Of a stretch of 64,000 nucleotides of DNA, positions 9,442 through 18,206 are shown piece by piece (position 1 is the first letter of the stretch; each line of letters starts with the position of its first letter). The notes beneath the pieces were generated by a model. It was not told the origin of the DNA, did not search any database, and saw nothing but the letters and a program-made list of their open reading frames with translations. The stretch lies in the NCBI RefSeq assembly GCF_900188375.1, contig NZ_FZOO01000003.1:1-64000 (forward strand). The letters run 5' to 3'. The translations under genes were made by a program, and so were the position numbers. The DNA is from Geodermatophilus pulveris (lineage in GTDB: Bacteria; Actinomycetota; Actinomycetes; Mycobacteriales; Geodermatophilaceae).

Positions 9442-10548
9442 TCAGCCGCTGGTGCCGTCGCGCTCCACCGGCGGGGGCCCGGGCGCGCCCGCCGGCGCGG
9501 GCAGCTGGGTGGGCCGGGGCAGCTCGGCCGGCCGCAGCGTGCGCACCGTCGCCTCGACCGGCTCGGGCGTGGGCACCGGGGCCTCGGCGACCCCCAGGTC
9601 GTCGAACCGGCGGGCGGCGACCAGCACCGAGCTCTCGTAGGAGCCGACCGTCTCGTTGTAGCGGGTCAGCGTCGAGGACAGCGCCGACCCCAGCCGGGTG
9701 AGGTGCCCGGACAGCGTCGTCAGCCGGGCGTGCAGCCGGCGGCCCACCTCGAGCACCTGGTCGGCGTCACGCGCCAGCCGTTCCTGCCGCCACGAGTGGG
9801 CGACGGTGCGCAGCAGCGCCAGCAGCGTGCTGGGGGTGGCCAGCACCACGTCGCGGGCGAACCCGTACTCCAGCAGGCCGGGCTCGGCCTCCAGCGCGGT
9901 GGTGAGGAACCCGTCGGAGGGCACGAACAGCACGGTGAACGGCGCCGCGGGGCGGAACGCCGTCGGGTACCGGCGGGCGGAGAGGGCGTCGACGTGGGTG
10001 CGCAGCTGGCGGGCGTGCGCGGCCACCCGCTCGGCGCGCACGCCGACGTCCTCGGCCTGCACCGCCTCGATGTAGCCGGTGAACGGCACCTTGGCGTCGA
10101 CGACCACCTGGCGGCCGTCGGACAGCGTCACCACGAGGTCCGGGCGCACCCCGGCACCCGCGTCGTTGGTGCCGGAGGGCTGCTCGACGAAGTCGCAGTG
10201 CTCGAGCAGGCCGGCCACCTCCACCACCCGGCGCAGCTGCACCTCGCCCCAGCGGCCGCGCACGTGCGGGGTGCGCAGCGCGGTGACCAGCGCGGCGGTC
10301 TCCTGCCGCAGCAGCGCCGAGGTCTGCCCCACGGTGCCCATCTGCTCCCGCAGCTCCCCGTGGGCGGTGGCGCGGTCCCGCTCGATGCCGGCCAGCAGCC
10401 GGTGCAGGTGGTCCAGCGACTCGTGCACCGGCTCCAGGCCGTCGTCGGCCGGCCGGGTGCGGGTGACCAGGGCGACGACGCCCAGGGTGACCGCGGTGGC
10501 CAGCAGCGCGCCGACGAGCAGACCGGTGAGCAGGGAGGCGGCGTCCAC
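9442..10548 (-). CDS. rmuC: DNA recombination protein RmuC
   Basis: A 368-aa protein with one N-terminal transmembrane helix (ASLLTGLLVGALLATAVTLG), a coiled-coil region (about 40-95) and the RmuC nuclease-like core. Typical segments are RGRWGEVQLRRVVEVAGL, RPDLVVTLSDGRQVVVDAK, PFTVLFVPSDGFLTTALE and VVLATPSTLLALLRTVA. RmuC is linked to limiting inversions at short repeats and belongs to the PD-(D/E)XK-like nucleases; the D...DAK pattern is visible. The GTG at 10548 is preferred because it puts the membrane helix at the N-terminus; the frame stays open to 10644. The C-terminal tail is Pro-rich. Confidence 0.9.
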   Translation of the reverse strand: MDAASLLTGLLVGALLATAVTLGVVALVTRTRPADDGLEPVHESLDHLHRLLAGIERDRATAHGELREQMGTVGQTSALLRQETAALVTALRTPHVRGRWGEVQLRRVVEVAGLLEHCDFVEQPSGTNDAGAGVRPDLVVTLSDGRQVVVDAKVPFTGYIEAVQAEDVGVRAERVAAHARQLRTHVDALSARRYPTAFRPAAPFTVLFVPSDGFLTTALEAEPGLLEYGFARDVVLATPSTLLALLRTVAHSWRQERLARDADQVLEVGRRLHARLTTLSGHLTRLGSALSSTLTRYNETVGSYESSVLVAARRFDDLGVAEAPVPTPEPVEATVRTLRPAELPRPTQLPAPAGAPGPPPVERDGTSG

Positions 10549-10610
10549 GAGCGAGGAGCCTGCCGGATGGGACCGACACTCCCCGGGAGGCACCGCGGTG
10601 GCGGAGGCAC

Positions 10611-10660
10611 AGGAAGCAACACCCCCGTCTCCGGGCGGTGCCACGTGGGTGTTGCCTCCT
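10611..10660. terminator. Probable terminator of the ogt operon
   Basis: A 14-bp inverted repeat with one mismatch (10611-10624 with 10647-10660) encloses a 22-nt GC-rich loop. It lies immediately downstream of the minus-strand ogt stop at 10671 and before rmuC. Confidence 0.55.
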
Positions 10661-10670
10661 CTGCCTGGGC

Positions 10671-11189
10671 TCAGGCGGGGACGGGGGCGTGCGCCGCCTC
10701 GTGGTCGAGCAGCCAGCGCTTGACCGGCGTCCCCCAGCGGAAGCCGCCGAGCCCGCCGTCGGAGCCGAGCACCCGGTGGCAGGGGACGAACAGGGCCGCG
10801 GCGTTGCGCGCGCAGGCGTTGGCCGCCGCCCGGACCGCGGCGGGGCGCCCGCAGCGGGCGGCGAAGGCGGCGTAGCTGTCCGGCGTGCCGGCCGGGACGG
10901 TGCGCAGCACCTGCCAGGCGTCCTCGAGGAAGGGGCCGGAGCGCTGCCGCACCGGGACGCCGTCGATGGCGGCCACGTCCCCGGCGACGAACGCGGCGAC
11001 CGCGTCGAGCACGGGCAGGTGCCCGGCCGGCTGCACCGACGGCGGGCGCAGCGAGCGGTGGACGACGGGCAGCAGCTCGCCGACGTCGGCGGTCCAGCCG
11101 CTGGCGAGCACGGCGCCGTCGCGGTCGACGACCACGGTGAACGGCCCGGGCGGGGTGTCGAGGGTCGCGGTGCGGGCGGACGGGATCAC
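10671..11189 (-). CDS. ogt: Methylated-DNA--protein-cysteine methyltransferase
   Basis: A 172-aa suicide protein that moves O6-alkyl groups from guanine to its own cysteine. The acceptor motif PCHRV lies at residues 136-140 with C137. The helix-turn-helix before it (SYAAFAARCGRPAAVRAAAN, then ACARN with the Asn/Arg finger) and the following LGSDGGLGGFRWGTPVKRWLL are canonical. The GTG start at 11189 overlaps the stop of the upstream Ada-AlkA gene by 4 nt, so the two repair proteins are probably co-expressed. Confidence 0.93.
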   Translation of the reverse strand: MIPSARTATLDTPPGPFTVVVDRDGAVLASGWTADVGELLPVVHRSLRPPSVQPAGHLPVLDAVAAFVAGDVAAIDGVPVRQRSGPFLEDAWQVLRTVPAGTPDSYAAFAARCGRPAAVRAAANACARNAAALFVPCHRVLGSDGGLGGFRWGTPVKRWLLDHEAAHAPVPA

Positions 11190-12700
11190 GAGGCGCTCCG
11201 ATCGGGGGTGGGGGCGAGCGGTCGGGTGGTCGGGGCGGGTGGGCGGGAGAAGAGGAGAGGCGCGGCCACGGCCCACAGGTGCATGACGGCGTAGGACCGC
11301 CACGGCCGCCAGCGGGTCGCGGCCTCGGCGTCGGAGCTGCCGAGGGCGGCCAGCGAGCGGCGCAGCGCCAGGTCGCCGGGCAGCCACACGTCGGGGTCGC
11401 CCAGCCCGCGCATGGCGACCACCGCGGCCGTCCACGGGCCGATGCCGCGGACGGCCTGCAGCGCCCGGCCGGCCTCGGCGCGGTCGGCGCCGGGGTCCAG
11501 CGTCACCGCGCCGGAGTCCAGCGCCTCGGCCAGCGCGTGCACGGTGCGCCGGCGCGCGCCGGTGAGGCCCACGGCGGCCAGGTCGGCGTCGGCCAGGGCG
11601 GCCGGCCGGGGGAAGGCGTGGGTCAGCGTGCCGACCGGCTCGGGCATCGGCGTGCCGGCGGCGCGCAGCAGGCGGGCGGTGAGCGTGCGGGCGCCGGCCA
11701 CGGACACCTGCTGGCCCAGGACCGCGCGGACGGCGAGCTCGTCGGCGTCCGGCGCGGCGGGCACCCGGCGGCCGGGCGCGGCGGCGACCAGCGCGCCGAG
11801 CGCGGGGTCGGCCCCGAGGACGCCGTCGACCGCGGCCGGGTCGGCGTCGAGGTCCAGCATCCGGCGGCAGCGGGCCACCGCCGTCCCGAGGTCACGCAGG
11901 GCGGTGAGCTGCAGCCGCGCGGTCACCGCCGGGCCACCGTCCGCGGCGGGGGACAGCTGCACCACGCCGGGGCCGTGCGGCAGGTCGAGCACGCGGGCGA
12001 ACGTCGTGCCGTCCCACTCCTCCAGGCCGGGGACGGCGTGCCCGCCGAGGAACAGCAGCACCTCGGCGGCCTCGTACGGGGCCCGGGCGGCCAGCCGCAG
12101 GGTGAGCCGGCCGGGCGTGCCCAGGGGAGCGGCGGCGCGGGTGCGGCGCAGCCCGGTCGGGGTGGTCGCGAAGACCTCGCGGACGGTGTCGTTGAACTGC
12201 CGGATGCTGGCGAAGCCCGCGGCGAAGGCGACGTCGGACACCGGCAGGTCGGTGGTCTCCAGCAGCAGCCGGGCGGTCTGCGCGCGCTGGGCGCGGGCCA
12301 GCGCCAGCGGGCCGACCCCGAGCTCGCCGACCAGCAGCCGGTGCAGCTGGCGCTCGGAGTAGCCCAGCCGCGCGGCCAGCCCCGGGACGCCGGAGCGCTC
12401 GACCTCGCCGTCGCCGATCAGCCGCATGGCGCGGGCGACGACGTCGGCGCGCACGTCCCACTCCGGCGAGCCGGGGACGGCGTCCGGCCGGCAGCGGCGG
12501 CAGGCCCGGTAGCCCGCACCCTGCGCGGCCGCGGCGGTGGAGTAGAAGCTCACGTTGCCCGGCAGCGGCGTGCGGGCCGGGCAGGACGGGCGGCAGTAGA
12601 TGCCGGTGGTGGCGACCGCGGTGACGAACCAGCCGTCGAAGCGCGCGTCGCGGCTGGCCACCGCCCGGTAGCAGCGCTCGGGGTCCAGCGACGAGGTCAC
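11186..12700 (-). CDS. Ada-type regulator fused to AlkA-type DNA glycosylase
   Basis: A 504-aa fusion. Residues 1-75 are the Ada zinc domain that accepts methyl groups from DNA methylphosphotriesters, with Zn cysteines C36, C40, C67 and C70. Residues about 85-185 hold an AraC-type HTH (LAARLGYSERQLHRLLVGEL, AFAAGFASIRQFNDTVREVF). Residues about 195-310 resemble the AlkA N-terminal domain. Residues about 320-490 are a HhH-GPD glycosylase (LGQQVSVAGARTL; VRGIGPWTAAVVAMRGLGDP; catalytic Asp in VWLPGD). It excises 3-methyladenine-type lesions and probably activates its own operon on methylation. The start is GTG 12700. The O6-methylguanine transferase domain of E. coli Ada is supplied instead by the coupled ogt. 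Confidence 0.92.
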   Translation of the reverse strand: MTSSLDPERCYRAVASRDARFDGWFVTAVATTGIYCRPSCPARTPLPGNVSFYSTAAAAQGAGYRACRRCRPDAVPGSPEWDVRADVVARAMRLIGDGEVERSGVPGLAARLGYSERQLHRLLVGELGVGPLALARAQRAQTARLLLETTDLPVSDVAFAAGFASIRQFNDTVREVFATTPTGLRRTRAAAPLGTPGRLTLRLAARAPYEAAEVLLFLGGHAVPGLEEWDGTTFARVLDLPHGPGVVQLSPAADGGPAVTARLQLTALRDLGTAVARCRRMLDLDADPAAVDGVLGADPALGALVAAAPGRRVPAAPDADELAVRAVLGQQVSVAGARTLTARLLRAAGTPMPEPVGTLTHAFPRPAALADADLAAVGLTGARRRTVHALAEALDSGAVTLDPGADRAEAGRALQAVRGIGPWTAAVVAMRGLGDPDVWLPGDLALRRSLAALGSSDAEAATRWRPWRSYAVMHLWAVAAPLLFSRPPAPTTRPLAPTPDRSAS

Positions 12701-12833
12701 GCACCGAGCATGACAGCGCCGGGGGGCCCCGACTGGCGGTTTCCGGACACGGCCGCCCGGTCCGGCCCGGTCAGCCGCCGCCCGGAGCAGCTCCGCCCGG
12801 CGCCGGCGGCTCCACGAGCAGGTCCAGCCGGGC

Positions 12834-13877
12834 TCATCCGTGCTCGACGGCGCGGTCCGGCCCGACTGCCGCCGTGGGGTGACCCGCCCGGCGCCGCCAC
12901 GCGGTGGCGACCGCGAGCAGGAGCAACCCGCCGGCGGCCCACAGCGCCAGGACGGTCAGCGGCCGCCCGGCGCCGGTGCCGTCGAACCCGGACACCGCCC
13001 GCAGGGCGGCCACGACCGCGCCCGGCGGCAGTGCCTGGCCCAGCTCGCTCCAGCCGGCGGGCAGCAGCTCCGGGGCGCTCGCCGCCGCCGACAGCGGGTT
13101 GCCCAGGACGACGACCGTCAGCTCGGCGAGGACCAGCCCGACCCGGCCGGCGACGGCGGCGACCCCGAGCACGCCGAGCGAGGTGGCGGCCAGGCCGAGC
13201 GACACCACGGCCGCCTCGGCCGGCCAGTCCCCGCCCAGGGCCCCGAGCCACCCGTGCAGGACGGCGACGGCGGTCGGCCCGCCGAGCAGGGCGAGGACGA
13301 CTGCACCCGCGGCGCGGCGGGCCGGCCCGCGGACGCGGACGGCCAGCACCGCCCCGGACACGGCGCCGATGATCGACAGCGGGAGCGCGCCGGCGGCCAG
13401 GCCGGCACCGCGCGGGTCGTCGGCCGGCGGTGCCGCGACGTCCTCGACCGGCACGCTGCTGCCGGAGGCCCCCTGCGCGACCTGGACCAGCAGCTGCGCG
13501 ACGGCGGGCCCGCCCTGGGTGGCGACGACGACGCCCGGCCCGTCCGGGCCGAGCACGAGGGCACCGGCGGCCTCGCGGTCGCGGACGAGTTGCCGCGCCT
13601 GCCCGGCGTCGGCCGCCGGCGTGACGGCGAAGGCGCCGGGCTGGGCCTGCGCGAGCGCGGCGCGGACCTGCTCGACGGCCGGGGGCGGTCCGACCACGGC
13701 GACGGGGAGGTCACGGGGCCGGCTCTGGGTGGCCGGCCAGGCGAAGGCGGCCAGCAGCACGGCCAGGGCCGCGGTGAGCCCGGCGGCCAGGCCGAGGACG
13801 GTGCGCCACGGGGTGCGGCCGGGAGGGGGGGCGGGGTGGCCGGGGCCGGCCGGCCGCTCGGGGGCGAGGGTGCTCAC
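12834..13877 (-). CDS. Multi-pass membrane protein, YhgE/ABC-2-permease-like
   Basis: A 347-aa protein. The layout is one N-terminal transmembrane helix (about residues 30-50, VLGLAAGLTAALAVLLAAFA), an extracytoplasmic domain of about 130 residues (RDLPVAVVGPPPAVEQVRAA, LVLGPDGPGVVVATQGGP), then five or so helices. This is the architecture of YhgE/Pip and DUF3533-type proteins related to ABC-2 permeases. No ATPase gene is adjacent. GTG 13877 has a near-perfect GAGGAGG site 6 nt upstream. It lies 20 nt downstream of the universal stress gene on the same strand and probably shares its promoter and the TetR control upstream. Substrate unknown. Confidence 0.65.
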   Translation of the reverse strand: MSTLAPERPAGPGHPAPPPGRTPWRTVLGLAAGLTAALAVLLAAFAWPATQSRPRDLPVAVVGPPPAVEQVRAALAQAQPGAFAVTPAADAGQARQLVRDREAAGALVLGPDGPGVVVATQGGPAVAQLLVQVAQGASGSSVPVEDVAAPPADDPRGAGLAAGALPLSIIGAVSGAVLAVRVRGPARRAAGAVVLALLGGPTAVAVLHGWLGALGGDWPAEAAVVSLGLAATSLGVLGVAAVAGRVGLVLAELTVVVLGNPLSAAASAPELLPAGWSELGQALPPGAVVAALRAVSGFDGTGAGRPLTVLALWAAGGLLLLAVATAWRRRAGHPTAAVGPDRAVEHG

Positions 13878-13897
13878 GGTGTCCTCCTCGGGGGGCG

Positions 13898-14395
13898 TCA
13901 GGCGGCGCGGCCGCGGACGACCACGACCGGGCACGAGGCGGAGTGCAGGACGGCGGAGGCGACCGAGCCGAGCAGCAGCTCGCGCAGCTCGCCGCGGCCG
14001 CGCGAGCCGACGACGAGCAGGTCGGCGCCGGTGGAGGCGGTGCTGAGGACGGTCTCGGGGCGGCCGTGCACGGCGTGCCAGCGCACGTCGAGCCCCTCGC
14101 GGCCGTCGACCAGGGGCCGGCGGGTGCGTTCGAGCTCCTCGCGCACCGCGGCCTCGAAGTCGGTGAACGGCGGGACGTAGCCCGGCGCCCACGTCCGCGG
14201 GGTGGGCGCGGTGGTGATGGACCAGGCGCGGACGACGTGCAGCGGGGCGCCGCGGCGCGCGGCGTCGTCGGCCGCCCAGCGCACCACGGCGCGGGAGGCC
14301 GGCGACCCGTCGTCCCCGACGACGACGCCACCGGCGGGGACGAGGTGCTCGAGCACCGTGGCGGCGGACGGGAGGACCGGCGTGGAGGTGGTCAT
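13898..14395 (-). CDS. Universal stress protein (UspA family)
   Basis: A single-domain 165-aa Usp. The N-terminal strand VVVGDDGSPASRAVVRWAAD (24-43) has the conserved Asp. The ATP-binding motif runs from GSRGRG (130-135) to LLLGSVASAVLHSASCPVVV, fitting the G-x2-G-x9-G-(S/T) pattern of ATP-binding Usps. It starts at ATG 14395 and diverges from the TetR gene. The shared 98-bp region carries two identical 13-bp sites, so the TetR protein probably represses it. The membrane-protein gene follows on the same strand. Confidence 0.88.
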   Translation of the reverse strand: MTTSTPVLPSAATVLEHLVPAGGVVVGDDGSPASRAVVRWAADDAARRGAPLHVVRAWSITTAPTPRTWAPGYVPPFTDFEAAVREELERTRRPLVDGREGLDVRWHAVHGRPETVLSTASTGADLLVVGSRGRGELRELLLGSVASAVLHSASCPVVVVRGRAA

Positions 14396-14411
14396 GACAG
14401 CTCCTGTAAAT

Positions 14412-14478
14412 CGGACGACCGTTCAGCAACCACGACGATCCTCCTCCCCCCCTCCCTGGTCAAGACGGACGACCGTTC
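14412..14478. promoter_or_regulatory. Paired operator-like sites between usp and tetR
   Basis: The 13-bp sequence CGGACGACCGTTC occurs twice in the same orientation, at 14412-14424 and 14466-14478. The first lies 16 bp before the usp start. The second ends 2 bp before TATTGT (14481-14486), the likely -10 of the TetR gene. A regulator bound there would control both genes. Confidence 0.6.
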
Positions 14479-14493
14479 TCTATTGTGGGACAG

Positions 14494-15108
14494 GTGCCCC
14501 GCGTGACCGCCGACCACCTGGAGTCCCGGCGCCGGGAGATCGTCCTGGCGGCGCTCCGCTGCTTCGCCCGCGAGGGCTTCCACGCCACGTCCGTCCGGGA
14601 CGTGGTGCGCGAGTCGGGCCTGTCCGCCGGCGCGGTCTACAGCTACTTCCCGAGCAAGGCCGAGCTCGTCGCCGGCGCGGTGGCGCCCATCCTGGAGGCG
14701 CTGACCGGCGTGCTCGACGCCGTCGTCCTCGACGGCGTCCGGTCCGTGGGGGAGGACCGGACGCCGACCGAGGCCGTCGCGGAGGTGCTCCGGCGGATCT
14801 ACCCGATCGCGGTCGGCGGCGAGGTCGACTACACGCGGGTCGCCGTGACCGCCTGGGCCGAGGGCCTGCGCGACCCCGCCGTGCGCGCCATCGCCGAGCG
14901 GACCTACGGCACCGTGCGCGGCCGGCTGACCGACCGGGTCACCCGGTGGCGGGACGCCGGGCACCTCCCGGCCGACGTCGACGCCGGGGCGCTGGGGCAG
15001 GTGCTGCTGTCCACGCTCCTCGGGTTCGTGCTGCAGCACGCGCTGCTCGGCGACGTCGACCTGGACCGCTACGCGACCGCCGTGGCCCTGCTGCTGCCGC
15101 GCGGCTGA
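14494..15108 (+). CDS. TetR/AcrR-family transcriptional regulator
   Basis: A 204-aa regulator. The N-terminal HTH is classic: IVLAALRCFAREGFHATSVR, DVVRESGLSAGAVYSYFPSK, AELVAGAV. The C-terminal half is helical ligand-binding sequence with no recognisable ligand specificity. GTG 14494 is chosen because TATTGT ends 7 nt upstream and could drive a leaderless message; the GTG at 14485 is the alternative. It is divergent from the usp/membrane-protein pair and most likely autoregulates while repressing that pair through the repeated CGGACGACCGTTC sites. It ends 3 bp before the convergent amidase stop. Confidence 0.88.
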   Translation: MPRVTADHLESRRREIVLAALRCFAREGFHATSVRDVVRESGLSAGAVYSYFPSKAELVAGAVAPILEALTGVLDAVVLDGVRSVGEDRTPTEAVAEVLRRIYPIAVGGEVDYTRVAVTAWAEGLRDPAVRAIAERTYGTVRGRLTDRVTRWRDAGHLPADVDAGALGQVLLSTLLGFVLQHALLGDVDLDRYATAVALLLPRG

Positions 15109-15111
15109 GCG

Positions 15112-16821
15112 TCACTCCCCGACGGTGGGCAGGTAGCCCGGCGCCCGGCGGGCGTCGACCTCCGTCTCGAAGGCGTACGCCAGGTCCAGGACGTCGGCGT
15201 CGTCCCAGCGGGTGCCGATGAAGTTGACCCCCACCGGCAGCGCCTCCTGCGGCCCGGCGAACCCGGCCGGCACCGTGACGTTCGGGTACCCGGACACCGC
15301 GGCCGGCGTGGAGGAGGCGTAGACGAACGCGTCCGCCTCCCCGTCGAGGTACTCGTAGCGGGTGACCCAGCCGGGGGTGTTGGTCAGCGCCATCACCGCG
15401 TCCAGGTCGTCCTCGTGCCCGGGGCCCTGCGCGAGGGCCTCGTCGATGGCGGCCCGCGCCAGCCGGCGGATCTCCTCGCGGGTCGCCCGGACGGCCGGGT
15501 CCTCCTCCGGCACGGTGGCCGCCTGCGCCTGCTCGAACAGCTCCTGGCCGAAGTAGGCGAGCTCCACCGGGTCCTGCTCGTTGAACGCGATCAGGCCGGC
15601 GAGGTCCTCGGGGTGGTCACCGGGCGTGGCGGCCAGGTAGGCGTTGAGGTCCCGCTTGAACTCCGCCAGCAGCGCCGGGAGCTCACCCGCGCCGATCTCC
15701 TCCTGGTACGCCAGCTGCAGCGGCACCGGGGTGGCCCCGGCGGCCTCGACGGCCTTGACGGCGTTGGCGAACACCGCCTCGGTGCCGTCGTCGACGGCCT
15801 CGGCCTGCTCGGGGGTCAGCGTCCACACGCCGATCCGGGCGCCGTCGAGCGCGTGCGCGTCCAGGTCGGCGAAGTCGGCATCCAGGTCGCCGGGGATCTC
15901 GGCCGTGGCGGCGTCCGCCTCGTCCTCGCCGGCCACGACCTCCAGCAGCAGCGCGGCGTCGACCGCGTGCCGGGCCATCGGGCCGGCGGTGTCCTGCTCG
16001 GCGGAGATCGGCACGATGCCGTCCCGGCTGACCAGGCCGACGGTGGGCTTGTGCCCGACGATGCCGGTGCTGCCGGCGGGGCAGACGACGGACCCGTCGG
16101 TCTCGGTGCCGATGGACACCTGCGCCAGCGAGGCGGCCACGCCGGCAGCCGAGCCGGTGGACGAGCCGCAGGCGTTGCGGTCGAGCACGTAGGGGTTGGC
16201 GGTCTGCCCGCCCACCCCGCTCCACCCGCTGGTGGAGGCGGCCCCGCGGAAGTTGGCCCACTCCGAGAGGTTGGCCTTGCCGATCACGATGGCGCCGGCC
16301 TCCCGCAGCGTGCGGGTGATGGTGGCGTCGTCGGGCCGGCTGCCCAGCATGGCCCGCGAGCCGGCGGTGGTGGGCAGGTCGGCGGTGTCGACGTTGTCCT
16401 TGAGCAGCACCGGGATGCCCTCCAGGGCGCTGCGCGCGCCGTGCCCACCGCGCACCCGGTCGCTGGCGGCGGCCTCGTCCAGCGCGTGCGGGTTCACCGC
16501 GAGCACCGCGCCCAGCTCCCCGTCGACGGCGGCGATGCGGTCCAGGTAGGCGCGCACCAGCTCGACGGCGCTCAGCTCCCCGCCGTCCATCCGCTCCTGC
16601 AGCTCCGGGATGGTGAGCGCGTCGAGGTCCAGCCCGCGCAGCGGCAGGGTGCCCGAGCCGGCGGCGTCCACCGAGGGTGCGGTGGCCGGCGCGCCGGTGT
16701 CGGCCGAGGCGGCGACGGCCGGGACGACCATCGCCCCGGCCAGGACGGCGGTCAGGGCCACCCGGCCGGTCAGCGGGCGGATCGGGTTGCGGCGGGCGGG
16801 GGGCATGGCACTCGACGGCAT
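15112..16821 (-). CDS. Secreted amidase (amidase signature family)
   Basis: A 569-aa protein with an N-terminal Sec-type signal (RRNPIRP, hydrophobic LTAVLAGAMVVPAVAASA, cleavage near residue 41). The amidase-signature fold follows, with the Ser-cisSer-Lys triad in place: K141 in VLLKDN, serines 220/221 in CGSSTGSAAG and nucleophile S244 in ETDGSV. Family members hydrolyse carboxamides or small peptides; the substrate cannot be told. Length fits exported members such as peptide amidases. The ORF converges with the TetR gene and lies upstream of a second exported hydrolase on the same strand. Confidence 0.9.
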   Translation of the reverse strand: MPSSAMPPARRNPIRPLTGRVALTAVLAGAMVVPAVAASADTGAPATAPSVDAAGSGTLPLRGLDLDALTIPELQERMDGGELSAVELVRAYLDRIAAVDGELGAVLAVNPHALDEAAASDRVRGGHGARSALEGIPVLLKDNVDTADLPTTAGSRAMLGSRPDDATITRTLREAGAIVIGKANLSEWANFRGAASTSGWSGVGGQTANPYVLDRNACGSSTGSAAGVAASLAQVSIGTETDGSVVCPAGSTGIVGHKPTVGLVSRDGIVPISAEQDTAGPMARHAVDAALLLEVVAGEDEADAATAEIPGDLDADFADLDAHALDGARIGVWTLTPEQAEAVDDGTEAVFANAVKAVEAAGATPVPLQLAYQEEIGAGELPALLAEFKRDLNAYLAATPGDHPEDLAGLIAFNEQDPVELAYFGQELFEQAQAATVPEEDPAVRATREEIRRLARAAIDEALAQGPGHEDDLDAVMALTNTPGWVTRYEYLDGEADAFVYASSTPAAVSGYPNVTVPAGFAGPQEALPVGVNFIGTRWDDADVLDLAYAFETEVDARRAPGYLPTVGE

Positions 16822-16970
16822 GGCGCTCCTCGACAGGGCGGACGTGACCCACGGATGCTGGACCGCCGCGCGTGACCGTGGCGTGACGGAGCGGTGCGTC
16901 CGCCCGACACCCCGCCCGCCCGCAGCGTCCCGTCACCGGGCCGGGACGCTGCGTGCAGACCGGTAGCCGG

Positions 16971-18053
16971 TCAGCCGGTCGCCTCGGGCGGTGCCTCGTT
17001 GCCCGGGACGAACCGGCGCTCGAAGGTGAACACGTCGGGGTCGGCCGGGTCGATCGTGGCCTCGATCCAGTGCAGGTTCGGGGTGCCGAAGGTCTCCACG
17101 CGGGTGAAGTCGGGGACGCCGGAGGTCTCGCCGGCCTCCAGCGCGAGCGGCCCGTCGATGCGCTGGAAGTGGCTGTCGCCGTGCACCAGCACCACCGGCC
17201 TGCCGAAGGCGGTGACCTCCTCGCGCAGCGCGGCCAGCAGCCCGGCGTAGGCGTCGTCCCACAGCGGCGGCCGCTCGGCGGCGACGTCGGCCTCCCAGAA
17301 CGTCTGCGCGTACGGGTCGGGGTTGGCGTGCCAGACCAGCATGACGCCCGGGGCGCCGGTGCGCTCCGCCTCGTCGAAGGTCTCGGCCAGCCAGGCCAGC
17401 GCGGCCTCCTGCCGGGCCGGGGTCTCCTCCGCCAGCTCCGGCGCCAGGCCGACCTGCTCGTAGCCCTCGAGACTGCCGACCACGTGCAGCGTCGCGACCG
17501 GCACGCCGGCGACCGTGGTGCGCCGGTTCTCCGGGTACTCCTCGCTCTGCACGTCCAGCGGGATCCGCTCGCCGCCGAGGGAGCGGTCGTCCGGGAAGAA
17601 GGTCTCCCGGACGGCGTCCAGGGCCACCAGCGGGTCGGTGTAGCCGAGGTTCTCCGCGCCGAAGCCCTCCACGTAGGCCGGGCAGTCGGTCCACTCGTTG
17701 TCGCCCGGGGTGTAGAGGACCGGGGTGTCCAGCGCGTTCAGCCGGTCGACGTGGTACTGCAGCACCTCGCGGCTGCACCGGAACTGCGGCACCGGGGCGT
17801 AGGTGGTGTCCCCGTCGTGGACGACGAGGTCGAGGTGGGCAGCGTCGATGTCGGCCAGCATCCGCTCGGCGTCGTCGACCTGGTCGGCGTCGTACAGGTA
17901 GTCGCCGATCAGCCCGAGCGTGACCGGGCCGCTGCCACCGCCGTCCGGCCGGTCGGACGGCCCGGCGGCCACCGCCGGTGCGGTCGCTGCGGTGAGGGCA
18001 CCGGCGGCCAGCAGGCACACCGCTCGTGCTCGGGCGCTACGGGGGACGGTCAC
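16971..18053 (-). CDS. Secreted calcineurin-like phosphoesterase
   Basis: A 360-aa protein with a signal peptide (RSARARAVCLLAAGALTAAT, then APAVAA). The metallophosphoesterase motif ladder is partly recognisable: LGLIGDYLYDADQ, LVVHDGDTTYAP, YTPGDNEWTDCP, LVWHANP and VVLVHGDSHFQ. These supply the Asp, Asn and His metal ligands in the expected order. GTG 18053 is supported by CCGGAGG 7 nt upstream. Similar secreted proteins are annotated as hypothetical metallophosphoesterases; substrate unknown. It does not overlap its neighbours and may be a single-gene transcript. Confidence 0.75.
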   Translation of the reverse strand: MTVPRSARARAVCLLAAGALTAATAPAVAAGPSDRPDGGGSGPVTLGLIGDYLYDADQVDDAERMLADIDAAHLDLVVHDGDTTYAPVPQFRCSREVLQYHVDRLNALDTPVLYTPGDNEWTDCPAYVEGFGAENLGYTDPLVALDAVRETFFPDDRSLGGERIPLDVQSEEYPENRRTTVAGVPVATLHVVGSLEGYEQVGLAPELAEETPARQEAALAWLAETFDEAERTGAPGVMLVWHANPDPYAQTFWEADVAAERPPLWDDAYAGLLAALREEVTAFGRPVVLVHGDSHFQRIDGPLALEAGETSGVPDFTRVETFGTPNLHWIEATIDPADPDVFTFERRFVPGNEAPPEATG

Positions 18054-18206
18054 GGCGGGGCCTCCGGGGGACGCGGGACGGCGGGCAGCCGCACCCGACA
18101 CCCGCCGCGTGAACCCGCGGGGGACGCCGCGGTCCCCGTCGGGGAACTCGCGGGGACGGGGACGCGGCGGCCCGGCCGGTCGTCACCGCGCGTGCGCGGC
18201 GCCGGG

